NCBI GenBank assembly: GCA_029959615.1
Contig: JASCOD010000006.1
Location: 186,001 to 250,000 of the forward strand
Length of the DNA: 64,000 bases
DNA from: Flavobacteriaceae bacterium PS02338
Lineage (GTDB): Bacteria > Bacteroidota > Bacteroidia > Sphingobacteriales > Sphingobacteriaceae
Reading direction: 5' to 3'
Part shown: in pieces, positions 26,488 through 36,130 of the stretch
How the letters are laid out: the number at the start of each line of letters is the position of its first letter
Numbering within the stretch: the first letter of the stretch is position 1
Notes under the pieces: model-generated
What the model was told of the DNA's origin: nothing
Seen by the model: the letters and a program-made list of their open reading frames with translations, nothing else
The model's database searches: none
Translations under genes and position numbers: made by a program

Positions 26488-29400
26488 CTACTTTAATGCT
26501 AATTGTTGATGGTCTGCTTCGATTACCTGCTTATAAAGCTCATTAAACTCCTTTACTTTCTCTTTAGTTACAAAGTCTTTTTTGAAGCTAAGCTCACGCT
26601 TTATCATAAAAGTATTTCCGGCGGGCTTACTTTGTAGCTTGTAGCTAAAGAATTCGTTTTCTAAGTTCAAAGGTTTAATGGGTTCCATCAATTTTTTGCC
26701 AATAGGTAAAGTTAATTCTATTTCTTCGTCGTTTTTATCACTCCAAAAAAGCTGTGTTAGGTCTATGCCAAAATGTCTAGGTTCTGTTATGGTTAACGAT
26801 GAAGGCGATATCGCTGTTGTCCACGGTAGGGAGAAAATATTCATTCCAGCAACAGGTTTGCACACCTTAAGCAAGTTATAGGAAGAAGTTGCCTTTAACG
26901 TATCAGATACAGCTGTTTTAGGATCTAGATTAAGGAAGTTTAGCGTCAGTGTCTCATTATCTGGATATTGTAGGCTAATACTTTCTTTCATCTTTTTCAA
27001 TTGATCTTTGGGTGATAGATCCCTATAGTCAGCTCTTATTAAGCTTGCCATTGAGCCTGTGCAGAAATTATTTTCGCTGATTTCCATATTGGCGTCCTTA
27101 ATGGCTACTTTGGTTTGATAACTAACATGATTTTTTACACGATTTTGAGGTGCTAATTTTACCAATTGATTGGTGCTCATGTTAATCGGTAATACTTGTG
27201 CTCCTAAATTATCATTATAAAATGAATTAAATGGAAGCAGGTTAGAGGTGAGCTCTAAAAAATATTCTTGTCCGTTAACTTTTGCTTTTGCAATACAATG
27301 ATTAAAATCTATGCTTGGTAATAATAGCGTGTTTTGGCCATTATCTCTGGTCTTTACTAGAATTAATTCTGCATCTATACCAACTTCTTTACACATTGCT
27401 ACAAATAACGTAGACACATCTTTACAATCTCCTATACGGGTATTGACTACCGTCGCAGGTAATTGAGGAATGATTCCGCTTTGTCTGAAAGATACCGAGC
27501 TGTAGGAGATATTTTGAGTGATGTAGTGATATATCTTCTTGATCTTTTCAAGGTCGTCAAGCTTTTGACCTGCGAACAGCTCATTAGTTAGGGTTTTTAT
27601 TTCATAGCTACTTCTTGCTTTTGCAGTGGCTATATTATTGTACCATTCGGCTACAAACTTCCAGTCTGGAATGGTAGATATATATAGGATATTAGCCACA
27701 TCATCAAGAGGAGGCATTTTGTCCTCATAGGTCATTCCGGCTACTTTATCGGCTTCCCAAGTATAAAGATCAAATTCATCTGCATCAGTTTTCTGTACAT
27801 TTATTTCAGATAATGAAAACTTATGACTGAACTTTTTATTCTTACTGATGAGCAATGAGTACTTAGTGTTGATATACGGACTGCCGTGAGAAAAGTAAAA
27901 GGTGGTCCAGAAATGAGATGCCAGACTACCAACGTTGTAGTTTCTTAACTTGTAGCGAATATTTACAACGTCGCCTACTTCTAGGTTGGTAAATACCAAT
28001 TGATTGTCGTTTTGTTCTGCTGGAGTTTTAGCACCATTAGGTTTTATAGTTTCGGCTATTTCTACAATCAATGTTTGATCATTGTGATAGTTAATGTTGT
28101 ACTCTTTATAATTTTCTAAACCTTTTTGAGTTAGAATTTTGGAAGTCAAAAAGTGCTTCTCTTCCGAACCTCCATTTTCATATACCACTGTTTGTACTTC
28201 CTCGTTTAAGATGACTGCATGATCATCAGGATAGTCTTGAGCTTTAGGTGCCGCTTTTATCAGGGCAGTTACGTCAGGCTGTTTGAAATAGCTAAAAACA
28301 TCCTTGTTTTTCTTTAATCTTCTTAATTGTTCTATCGCCTCGTAGCTATTAGGGCTTATACTAAGAGATCTTTTATAAGCTTCTTCGGCTTTTGCATACT
28401 CTTTTTTTGCTTCGTAAATTGTACCTAATGTTTTATGGTAGACACTAATATATGGTGCTGAGTTAATCGCCTTACTGATATACTCCTCCGCTTTATCATA
28501 TTTTTGTAGGTTGTAGAACTTCTCGCTAAGGTCGCTGTAAATACCGGTACTGTAAGGATCGGTATTAAGCTTTTCTATGTAAATGTCCAATGCTGCTTTA
28601 CTATTACCTTTACTAAGGTAGGCAGCCGATAATATTGTGGCATATTCATAGTCTTCGGTATCACTTAGGTATTTACTTAAAATTGATTCTGCCTGAGAAT
28701 TTCTTTTCACTTCCTTTTCAAGTACATATTTGAGGTAGGAGAAATACCTGTTGGTCGGCCATTTTTTATAGCCTTTTTCAGCTAGTAGGATAAGTTTTTC
28801 CTGTTCTTTCTTTTTTCCTGCAAGTGCTAATTTTTTGCTAACGATATCCTCATCTTCGCCAAATCTTTTTTCCAGTAGTAATGTGATTTCTTCGGCCTTA
28901 TCCCAATCTTGTTGATTGTAATAATCTGAATAAATTAATCGTAAAGCATAGGTGCTGTTCGGATCGGAAGTTTTGATCTGTTCCTGTAAGGTTTCTACGC
29001 CAGTACGGTTATCTTCTTTGTTGTGAAGCGAGATCATTAGCGTATTGATATACGTACTTTCAGGAAATTTCTGTTTTAGTTTCTCTAGTATAATCCTAGA
29101 TTCAAATATGATATCGTCTCTAAGGTATAGTTTTGCCAGTAATAACTGGTTGAGGTAATTGCTTGTATCTGCTGCTATTAATTTCTTAAAATACTCGTAT
29201 GCTTTTGGAGTTACACTTTGAGGCTTAAATTTATTTTCTTTCTGGTAAGCCTGATATTCATTGATATGGCTTAAACCAGGGATAGGGTAGCCGTTGTTAT
29301 CTGTTATTCTAAGGAGAAAATTGGAGTTGCCAGCATAGCTTTCGCCTATCTGCACCAAAATGCGATTGTAGCCTTGATTAAGCTTTATGGTAGATATATA

Positions 29401-30219
29401 TGAATCCAAGTCGTTGTTTCTCTCTTCGGCTTCAGAAATGATCAATTGATCGTTTACCCATACTTTAACGGAGCCAGAAACGCCAATTCTAAGCTGTCCC
29501 TCCATGTTAGAAGGAGAGTTGACAAAAGTTTGTGCAAATACGATTGAATTATAAGCATCATCGTAGTAAGTGAAATCAAACCACTTATCGTGCTTAAGAT
29601 GGGGAACTTTTCTCCATCCAGATTCGATTTTCTTTTTGCCAACAAATTTGGCATCCATTTGAGGTTGTTCTAAAGCACTATAGCTTTTGTCAAAACCACT
29701 GGTCGAGATGTTTTCAAAAGTGGTAGTAATTAGCCAATTATCTATACTTCCAATTTGTGAATACGCTTTGATAGCTTCTGTTGATTTTTTAGAACTTTGA
29801 TAGTGTTTGCCAAGAACTGCATACGCCATTGCATTTAGAGAACCGTCGTAAGTTTTATTTTTTACGATTTCATTCATTAATGACAGGCTAGCTGGAGTGA
29901 TTTTAGCATAACTGGTGTTAACAGCAGCACTTCTCCATAAAGCAAGTAGATAGGGCTCTACATTTTGCCCATTGGTATAGAACTTTTGGAAGTAACCAGT
30001 CGCATCCTGTTCCTTTTGTTCAAGTTCCGAGAGTAGACACAATGAGAGGTAAGCCTCATTGGCATTTTGTGATTGTTTAGAAAGTTCTTCAAACTGTTGC
30101 TTTGCATTTTCAGTATCATTTTTCAAAAAGCTCTCCCATGCTTTGTTAAATGGTTTTTGAGCATTAGAAGATACGGTCAAAAGTATAAAGCATGAGAACA
30201 AATAGATGGTTTTCTTCAT
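26488..30219 (-). CDS. Large secreted TPR protein with DUF3857 and transglutaminase-like domains
   Basis: 1243 residues. In order: a signal peptide (SSNAQ, about 20), helical TPR-like repeats, a beta-rich insertion (about 185-300), a second TPR array (about 340-635, with the clear unit YHKTLGTIYEAKKEYAKAEEAYKRSLSISP), a DUF3857 domain (about 660-850), a transglutaminase-like domain with Cys932 (GDCKD) and a following His (FNHCIAKA), and a C-terminal beta domain. The third triad position reads LELTS where many relatives have an Asp. Probably periplasmic or outer-membrane associated. Whether it is an enzyme or a protein-interaction platform is unknown. It is transcribed alone. Confidence 0.8.
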   Translation of the reverse strand: MKKTIYLFSCFILLTVSSNAQKPFNKAWESFLKNDTENAKQQFEELSKQSQNANEAYLSLCLLSELEQKEQDATGYFQKFYTNGQNVEPYLLALWRSAAVNTSYAKITPASLSLMNEIVKNKTYDGSLNAMAYAVLGKHYQSSKKSTEAIKAYSQIGSIDNWLITTTFENISTSGFDKSYSALEQPQMDAKFVGKKKIESGWRKVPHLKHDKWFDFTYYDDAYNSIVFAQTFVNSPSNMEGQLRIGVSGSVKVWVNDQLIISEAEERNNDLDSYISTIKLNQGYNRILVQIGESYAGNSNFLLRITDNNGYPIPGLSHINEYQAYQKENKFKPQSVTPKAYEYFKKLIAADTSNYLNQLLLAKLYLRDDIIFESRIILEKLKQKFPESTYINTLMISLHNKEDNRTGVETLQEQIKTSDPNSTYALRLIYSDYYNQQDWDKAEEITLLLEKRFGEDEDIVSKKLALAGKKKEQEKLILLAEKGYKKWPTNRYFSYLKYVLEKEVKRNSQAESILSKYLSDTEDYEYATILSAAYLSKGNSKAALDIYIEKLNTDPYSTGIYSDLSEKFYNLQKYDKAEEYISKAINSAPYISVYHKTLGTIYEAKKEYAKAEEAYKRSLSISPNSYEAIEQLRRLKKNKDVFSYFKQPDVTALIKAAPKAQDYPDDHAVILNEEVQTVVYENGGSEEKHFLTSKILTQKGLENYKEYNINYHNDQTLIVEIAETIKPNGAKTPAEQNDNQLVFTNLEVGDVVNIRYKLRNYNVGSLASHFWTTFYFSHGSPYINTKYSLLISKNKKFSHKFSLSEINVQKTDADEFDLYTWEADKVAGMTYEDKMPPLDDVANILYISTIPDWKFVAEWYNNIATAKARSSYEIKTLTNELFAGQKLDDLEKIKKIYHYITQNISYSSVSFRQSGIIPQLPATVVNTRIGDCKDVSTLFVAMCKEVGIDAELILVKTRDNGQNTLLLPSIDFNHCIAKAKVNGQEYFLELTSNLLPFNSFYNDNLGAQVLPINMSTNQLVKLAPQNRVKNHVSYQTKVAIKDANMEISENNFCTGSMASLIRADYRDLSPKDQLKKMKESISLQYPDNETLTLNFLNLDPKTAVSDTLKATSSYNLLKVCKPVAGMNIFSLPWTTAISPSSLTITEPRHFGIDLTQLFWSDKNDEEIELTLPIGKKLMEPIKPLNLENEFFSYKLQSKPAGNTFMIKRELSFKKDFVTKEKVKEFNELYKQVIEADHQQLALK

Positions 30220-30276
30220 AATTTGATTTGGAAGTGTTGTTTTAGATTGATTTTCGCTAATTTAAATATTTGATTA

Positions 30277-31239
30277 TTAACTATTTCTGTTGAGTATTTG
30301 TGAAGCTAACGTACGTAAATTTTCTTTCTTTTCTGTTGCGATATTAATTTTTTCTAAGGCCGCAAATGCAGCGCTGGCATATTTTTCCATTTCTAATTCG
30401 GCCAGGTTTCTAATGCTATAATTATCATACAATTCGGTAACAGCAGCCACTTTATGCTCAGCACTTTGGTGATTGCCGAAAAGAATTTCTGTTTCCTCAG
30501 CTTTAATTAATGCATTGGCTTTTAAATGAAGGAATGTCTTTTTGTTAGCGATAATATCGCCGCCTACCTGTTTTCCGAATTTTTCAGGATCGCCATAAAC
30601 ATCGAGTATGTCATCTTGTAATTGGAATGCCACTCCCAAATTCTCGCCAAATTGATAAAGTAATGCTGAGTTTTTCTCGTCAGCACCGCCAACAATAGCA
30701 CCCAATTTCATGGCACCACCTAATAGGACGGCTGTTTTTAACCTAATCATTTCGATATACTCGTCAATACTTACATCACTTCTTGTTTCAAACTCCATAT
30801 CTAGTTGCTGACCCTCGCAAACTCCTTGTGCAGTTTGATTGAAGGTGTCTAACACTGGTTTTAAAACACTGATGTGTACCTTGGAAAGGTGCTTGTTTGA
30901 CTCTACCATCATCACGTCTCCACTTAAAATGGCATTATTAACACCCCATTTTTCGTGCACGGTCTGTTTACCGCGTCTTAGGGGGGCGTTATCCATAATA
31001 TCATCGTGTACCAAAGTAAAGTTGTGGAAGGTTTCAATAGCTAAGGCAACGTCCAATGCTTTTGATACTTCTTCGGTGAACAATTCAGCGGCCATTAGTA
31101 CCATAACGGGCCTAATTCTTTTGCCACCTAAGCTCATGATGTATTTGATAGGTTCGTATAAATTAGCCGGTTTATTCGGGTAGGCTAATTGAGTTATAGC
31201 ATCTTCTATGATTTTTTGTAGTTCTGTAGGATTGTGCAT
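30277..31239 (-). CDS. Polyprenyl (short-chain) diphosphate synthase
   Basis: Trans-isoprenyl diphosphate synthase of 320 residues. The first Asp-rich motif is D79-D80-I-M-D83, followed by the Arg pair RRGK. The second is DDILD near 205, and GGKRIRP is near 38-44. Phe74, five residues before the first Asp-rich motif, suggests a short product (C15-C20) and not a long menaquinone side chain. Cytoplasmic. It starts 2 bp after the stop of the upstream carboxypeptidase-regulatory-like gene, so the two are co-transcribed, although no functional link is known. Confidence 0.9.
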   Translation of the reverse strand: MHNPTELQKIIEDAITQLAYPNKPANLYEPIKYIMSLGGKRIRPVMVLMAAELFTEEVSKALDVALAIETFHNFTLVHDDIMDNAPLRRGKQTVHEKWGVNNAILSGDVMMVESNKHLSKVHISVLKPVLDTFNQTAQGVCEGQQLDMEFETRSDVSIDEYIEMIRLKTAVLLGGAMKLGAIVGGADEKNSALLYQFGENLGVAFQLQDDILDVYGDPEKFGKQVGGDIIANKKTFLHLKANALIKAEETEILFGNHQSAEHKVAAVTELYDNYSIRNLAELEMEKYASAAFAALEKINIATEKKENLRTLASQILNRNS

Positions 31240-31241
31240 TA

Positions 31242-32423
31242 TTATGGGTCTATCATTGTACCAAAAGCCGATTTGCTTTCCATCATTTTAACGAAAGTTT
31301 CTTCTAAAGTCGTTTGTTTTACGATAGGATTATCTTTCCAAAAATCAGGGTTATAAGCTATAGATTCGACTATGGCCTTATCTTTAACGTTTTTGCTTAA
31401 CTGGGTGAATTTTTGTGTGCTTAATTTTTTATCTAATTGATATACCGTTAGCATAGCGCTGATTACGGGGTTCAATGTTCTTCCACCAACGTTGAGGTAT
31501 AGACTTAACTTGCTTGATACACTTTCTACAATAGGTATCGGCGTATTTGCGCCGTTGAAAGTGGCTATTGTAGTTAATATAGGCGGCATTTTTGAAGAAG
31601 CACTGACAGACATCGGTAAGTTGAAAATACTGTTTTCTAACCTATAAACCTTTAAGTCTTCTACACCTACATAATAGGTTGAGTTGATATAATATTGCTT
31701 TTTATTGCCCTTGTATTTACATGAGATTACCGCAATATCTTGATCCTTTTGTTGAATGTGCTTGTCGACAGAAATTTCAAATTCCCCTAGGCTTTTAATC
31801 GTTACACACTTATTGGTCTTTTTGGGTTCTAATAGATACCCGGCTAAAGAGAAAGTGAGGTAAGATTGGTTACTCATCGAAAAGACTACCCCATCATTTG
31901 CTTCTGCGAAGCGAGTTTGTTTGGCTGCCCATCCCTTTACTTTAGATACGTTGAACTCTAAATCATAAAATAGCTCATAAATTTGGCTGGGTTTGCCATT
32001 TACCGTTGTCAGTTGCCTGTAAAAAGCATTTCCATAGAAGTTTTGCTTTTCAAAGCTAGCTGCTTTTTCTAAAGCTGCTTTCAAAAGCTTCTGTCCCCGA
32101 TATGGGTCTATGACTACCGGTTTTAAATTAATAGCTGCAGGTTTTAGCTTGACAATTAAATTATTCGATGGCTCGGTAATTTCTTGTTCAAAGGGGAGGT
32201 AGCCTACATGACTGTATCTTACTTTAGCTGGAAAATTAATGTTTTTGAGTACAAAATCTCCAGCATCATTACTTACAGTGGTGTTGTTTGTACCTACAAC
32301 ACCAATAGACACAAAGGCGATGGCTTCCCCGGTAATTTCATTTGTCAGCTTTCCCTGCAATGTTTGGGCTTTCGCAAAAACAACGTTAATGAGGGAAAAA
32401 ATGAAGATTAAGTAAATGCGCAT
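31242..32423 (-). CDS. Secreted protein with carboxypeptidase-regulatory-like domain
   Basis: 393 residues with a signal peptide (VFAKAQ, about 20). Residues about 21-100 form a carboxypeptidase-D-regulatory-like beta-sandwich (LQGKLTNEITGEAIAFVSIGVVG), the domain also found at the start of SusC. The rest (about 105-393) is a beta-rich domain without recognised family; comparable proteins are widespread in Bacteroidota with unknown function. No barrel-like length or plug, so it is not a receptor itself. It is upstream of the polyprenyl synthase gene with a 2-bp gap. Confidence 0.75.
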   Translation of the reverse strand: MRIYLIFIFSLINVVFAKAQTLQGKLTNEITGEAIAFVSIGVVGTNNTTVSNDAGDFVLKNINFPAKVRYSHVGYLPFEQEITEPSNNLIVKLKPAAINLKPVVIDPYRGQKLLKAALEKAASFEKQNFYGNAFYRQLTTVNGKPSQIYELFYDLEFNVSKVKGWAAKQTRFAEANDGVVFSMSNQSYLTFSLAGYLLEPKKTNKCVTIKSLGEFEISVDKHIQQKDQDIAVISCKYKGNKKQYYINSTYYVGVEDLKVYRLENSIFNLPMSVSASSKMPPILTTIATFNGANTPIPIVESVSSKLSLYLNVGGRTLNPVISAMLTVYQLDKKLSTQKFTQLSKNVKDKAIVESIAYNPDFWKDNPIVKQTTLEETFVKMMESKSAFGTMIDP

Positions 32424-32483
32424 TAAAGAAATTCAAAAATCAAAAGTAAAGAATCGAAGCTATATAAAATTAGGGATATGGTT

Positions 32484-34619
32484 TTAATCCTGCACTAATG
32501 AAAAATCAATCTGGCGTTTGGAAAGGTCTACTTTTTTAACTTTGATTTTTACTTCGTCGCCTAATTGATATTTACGTTTCTTACGTTGACCAATAATACA
32601 GTAGTTTTTTTCATCTAATACATAAAAATCATCGCTGATATCACGTAGTCGAATCATTCCTTCGCATTTATTTTCTTCAATTTCCACATACATTCCCCAT
32701 TCGGTAACACCTGAAATTACACCCATATAAATGGAGCCGATATTGTCTTCTAAATATTCTGCTTGTTTATATTTTACTGATGCTCTTTCTGCATCGGCAG
32801 CACGTTTTTCCATCGCAGAAGAGTGTACGCACGCTGCTTCGTATTCTTCGGCGTTGGCCGATTTACCTCCATCAAGATAATGTGCCAATAGGCGATGCAC
32901 CATTACATCAGGGTAACGACGAATAGGAGAGGTGAAATGTGTGTAATAATCAAAAGCTAGACCATAATGGCTAGTTTTTTTTGTGGTATAAATTGCTTTC
33001 GCCATTGAGCGGATAGCCAAAGAAGTAAGGATGTTCTGTTCTTTCTTACCTTCCACATCTTCCATCAGGAAATTTAATGATTTGGCGATCTCTTTATCAG
33101 ATTTGGTATTGATTTTATAACCAAAACGTGAGGCAAAAGAAGCAAAGTTATTTAAGTTCTCTAGGTTTGGCGAATCATGGGTCCGATAAACAAAAGTATA
33201 CTTCTGTTTGCCTTTTCCTTTTTTAGCGATGAATTCTGCTACTTTTTTGTTGGCTAAAAGCATGAAGTCCTCGATAAGCTTATGGGCATCTTTACGTTCT
33301 TTTACATAAACTCCAATTGGCTTGCCGAAATCATCAAGCTTGAATTTTACTTCGGTACTTTCAAAGCTGATCGCCCCGTTTTTAAACTTGGCATCTCTCA
33401 ATGCATAAGCTATTTCGTTCAATTTTAGTATTTCATCTACGTAGTCGCCAGTTTTAGTTTCAATAACTTCTTGTGCTTCTTCATAAGTGAAACGTCTATT
33501 AGAGTGAATAACGGTACGTCCAAACCATTGGTCATGGATGTTCGCCTGATCATCCATTTCAAAAACAGCAGCGAAGCATAATTTATCTTCATTTGGGCGT
33601 AAAGAACAAACGCCATTACTTAATCGCTCGGGCAACATCGGAATTACTCGATCTACCAAATAAACTGAAGTTGCTCTATGTTGGGCCTCTTTCTCTAGGC
33701 TGCTATTGAGGTTTACATAATGAGAAACATCAGCAATGTGAACGCCTATTTCGTAATGACCATTGTCTAATTTTTTAAAGGAAATGGCATCGTCAAAATC
33801 TTTTGCATCGATAGGGTCTATAGTGAAAGTAACAGTATCTCTGAAATCTCTACGACCTTCAATATCTGCTTCGCTTACGTTTTCAGGAATGGCATTCGCT
33901 TCTTTTTCTACTTCAGATGGAAAGCTTAACGGAAAACCATATTCCGCTAAGATGGCATTCATTTCTGTATTGTTCTCGCCTTGCTCACCTAAAATATGAA
34001 TGATTTTTCCTATCGGATTTTTAGCGCCATCTGGCCAGTCTTCTAACGATACTTGTACTTTTTGTCCATTTTTAGCACCGTTTAGGTCACTTAATGGAAC
34101 AAAAATATCATGAAGCATTTTCCTGTCATCTGGAATAACAAAAGCAAAACGTTCTGATACTTTAGCAAGGCCGATAAACTCTGTTTTGGCTCGTTTTAAT
34201 ATTTCTACGATTTCGCCTTCATTTCTTCTGCCACCACTTTTTTTAGCAAAAACATAAACTTTTACTTTATCACCATGTAAGGCATTTCTTAGCTTTCTAG
34301 GGGCAACAAAAATATCTTTCTCAAATTCATCGTCAGGTACAATAAATGCAGAGCCATCAGCGGTCATGTCTACCGTTCCTGTAATGAAGGTTTTTAAGTC
34401 TTTCATTTTAAACTTACCTCGCTCTGGTCTTATGAATTGGCCTTTTTCGGTTTGTTCTATCAATACTTCTAAAATAGTATCGATTGATGCCTTGTCGCTA
34501 AGATTTAAACGAGCAGCAACCTGTTTGTGATTTAGTGCAATATTTTTATTTTTTTCAAAGATATCGCTTATCAGTTGAGTGAGAACTAGTTTGAATTGAG
34601 CATTTTTACTTTTCGCCAT
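32484..34619 (-). CDS. rnr: Ribonuclease R
   Basis: 711 residues, somewhat shorter than the E. coli enzyme (813). In order: an N-terminal winged-helix-like segment (about 1-65), cold-shock-type OB domains (about 70-225), the RNB exonuclease domain with the catalytic Asp cluster DPIDAKDFDDA (about 265-275), and a C-terminal S1 domain (about 625-708, YMGVISGVTEWGMYVEIEENKCEGMI). It degrades structured RNA 3' to 5' in the cytoplasm. The minus-strand promoter element at 34648-34655 supports the chosen start. Confidence 0.95.
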   Translation of the reverse strand: MAKSKNAQFKLVLTQLISDIFEKNKNIALNHKQVAARLNLSDKASIDTILEVLIEQTEKGQFIRPERGKFKMKDLKTFITGTVDMTADGSAFIVPDDEFEKDIFVAPRKLRNALHGDKVKVYVFAKKSGGRRNEGEIVEILKRAKTEFIGLAKVSERFAFVIPDDRKMLHDIFVPLSDLNGAKNGQKVQVSLEDWPDGAKNPIGKIIHILGEQGENNTEMNAILAEYGFPLSFPSEVEKEANAIPENVSEADIEGRRDFRDTVTFTIDPIDAKDFDDAISFKKLDNGHYEIGVHIADVSHYVNLNSSLEKEAQHRATSVYLVDRVIPMLPERLSNGVCSLRPNEDKLCFAAVFEMDDQANIHDQWFGRTVIHSNRRFTYEEAQEVIETKTGDYVDEILKLNEIAYALRDAKFKNGAISFESTEVKFKLDDFGKPIGVYVKERKDAHKLIEDFMLLANKKVAEFIAKKGKGKQKYTFVYRTHDSPNLENLNNFASFASRFGYKINTKSDKEIAKSLNFLMEDVEGKKEQNILTSLAIRSMAKAIYTTKKTSHYGLAFDYYTHFTSPIRRYPDVMVHRLLAHYLDGGKSANAEEYEAACVHSSAMEKRAADAERASVKYKQAEYLEDNIGSIYMGVISGVTEWGMYVEIEENKCEGMIRLRDISDDFYVLDEKNYCIIGQRKKRKYQLGDEVKIKVKKVDLSKRQIDFSLVQD

Positions 34620-34647
34620 AATTGTATTCCAATTGTACCGAAGATAA

Positions 34648-34655
34648 CAAATGTA
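34648..34655 (-). promoter_or_regulatory. -7 promoter element of rnr
   Basis: On the minus strand this reads TACATTTG, matching TAnnTTTG, 28 nt before the rnr start codon. No convincing TTG was found at the expected distance, so the call rests on the -7 element. Confidence 0.5.
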
Positions 34656-34682
34656 GACGTTTAATGTAGCTTTTTTGAAATA

Positions 34683-34714
34683 AAAAAAGCGCTAACAATA
34701 ACTTGTTAGCGCTT
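34683..34714 (-). terminator. Terminator of the minus-strand lipoprotein gene
   Basis: Stem GCGCTAACA with TGTTAGCGC, followed on the minus strand by a run of seven T. It lies just after the stop codon at 34737. Confidence 0.85.
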
Positions 34715-34736
34715 CTAAAATCATTGAGTATTTAAC

Positions 34737-35942
34737 CTATTTTTGTTTCAATGTAAACACATATGTGCCTTTTAAGCCACAAGTAACCAATACTTTGTCA
34801 TTTACTACATGGACATTGTTGATTACAAATTTACCAACACCGAAAGTACTTTCGAAATGCGTTTTTGCTAATAATTTAATACGTCCGTTCTCTATAGTGG
34901 CTACAATAATGCTATTTCCAGCAGCAACGTATATTTTATCATTAACTACAGAGATTGAATAAATCCAACCGCCTACGTTAAAATTATCGATTAGTGCATT
35001 GGTAGCTTTATCCACATAGATTAGCGCATAGTTGTTTCCAAAAAGAAAATTTCCGTTTGGCAATGTTGTTAATGCACCTATTTGAACTGCATCACTTCTT
35101 GTTGGCCAAGATTTAAGGTCTAATTGTTCAGCAGTGTTAGGATTAAATTTCGAATAGCTGTAGGCATTAGAACCATATACATCAGAACCAGAAGTTGTAA
35201 TTCCTCTGATTGATCCGTAATAAGCAAAGGCGCTACGTGATGCAACTCCACCATTGAAGGAAATAATACTTAAACCACCATTTTCAGCTGACGCTGCATA
35301 TAATTTGTTGTTAGCAGATGAATAATGAAGATCAGTTACTGAATAACCTTTTAGTGATACGTACTGAGGATTTTGTAAGTTATTGTTGTTGATGTCTACA
35401 ACACCTACTACTGCCGGAGCCTCTAAGTTATGAGCTTCGTAATCCTTTAAATCAACACCTAAAAATATTTTATTACCGCCAATTTTGATTTTGTTGATGT
35501 CTGCATTTTCAGCTACTACAGTTGATACTAATTCTGGAGCATTTGTCGAAGCAATTTTGAATACATCAACACCTCCATAATATTTTTCACCAACTGTCAT
35601 ATAAGCGATACCATAATAGTTGTTTCCGTAAGAGGTAACATCTAATGCGCTTAAAGGCTTGTTTTGATCATCTTTTAAAGATTCAATTTTCCCATTATAA
35701 GTTAACTCATAAGGGAAAACGGTTGATGCCGCTTGAACTGATTTAGTAGAGTTTTCTTCAAACGGTGTAAATGGCACCGTTAGACCGTTGTCAGTAAGAC
35801 TGATACGGCTGTTGTCTGCATTATTAGATATTTTTAAAATCGGATCAGCGTCTTGTGGCGCTAAATCACTGCTTTTTTTACAAGAGTAAATAGCTGCAGT
35901 TAATAAGAGCGAGGCAACTAAAAGGAACTTGTTTTTTGACAT
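34737..35942 (-). CDS. Lipoprotein, predicted beta-propeller
   Basis: 401 residues from the ATG at 35942. An upstream in-frame ATG at 35966 would put eight residues before a good lipoprotein signal (MSKNKFLLVASLLLTAAIYSC, Cys near 21). The mature part is a series of about 45-residue beta units with recurring endings such as KIYVAAGNS, KLYAASAENG and KIFLGVDL. This pattern suggests a propeller of the LVIVD or WD-like kind. No enzyme motif was seen. It has its own terminator and no clear operon partner; function unknown. Confidence 0.7.
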   Translation of the reverse strand: MSKNKFLLVASLLLTAAIYSCKKSSDLAPQDADPILKISNNADNSRISLTDNGLTVPFTPFEENSTKSVQAASTVFPYELTYNGKIESLKDDQNKPLSALDVTSYGNNYYGIAYMTVGEKYYGGVDVFKIASTNAPELVSTVVAENADINKIKIGGNKIFLGVDLKDYEAHNLEAPAVVGVVDINNNNLQNPQYVSLKGYSVTDLHYSSANNKLYAASAENGGLSIISFNGGVASRSAFAYYGSIRGITTSGSDVYGSNAYSYSKFNPNTAEQLDLKSWPTRSDAVQIGALTTLPNGNFLFGNNYALIYVDKATNALIDNFNVGGWIYSISVVNDKIYVAAGNSIIVATIENGRIKLLAKTHFESTFGVGKFVINNVHVVNDKVLVTCGLKGTYVFTLKQK

Positions 35943-36130
35943 TTTTTTAAAATTTAATTTATACAACTTGTATGAGTATACTAAAAAATGATACCAAAGA
36001 TAGAAAAAATTAATAAATGTTGTTCCTGATAGTTTTAAAAGCTGTTTTTATTAAAACATATAGTTGTGGAGTAAATTGTAGTATTGGGGAATTACTCTTT
36101 TTGTGTGTAATGTGTTCCCCGTTTTTAGAG

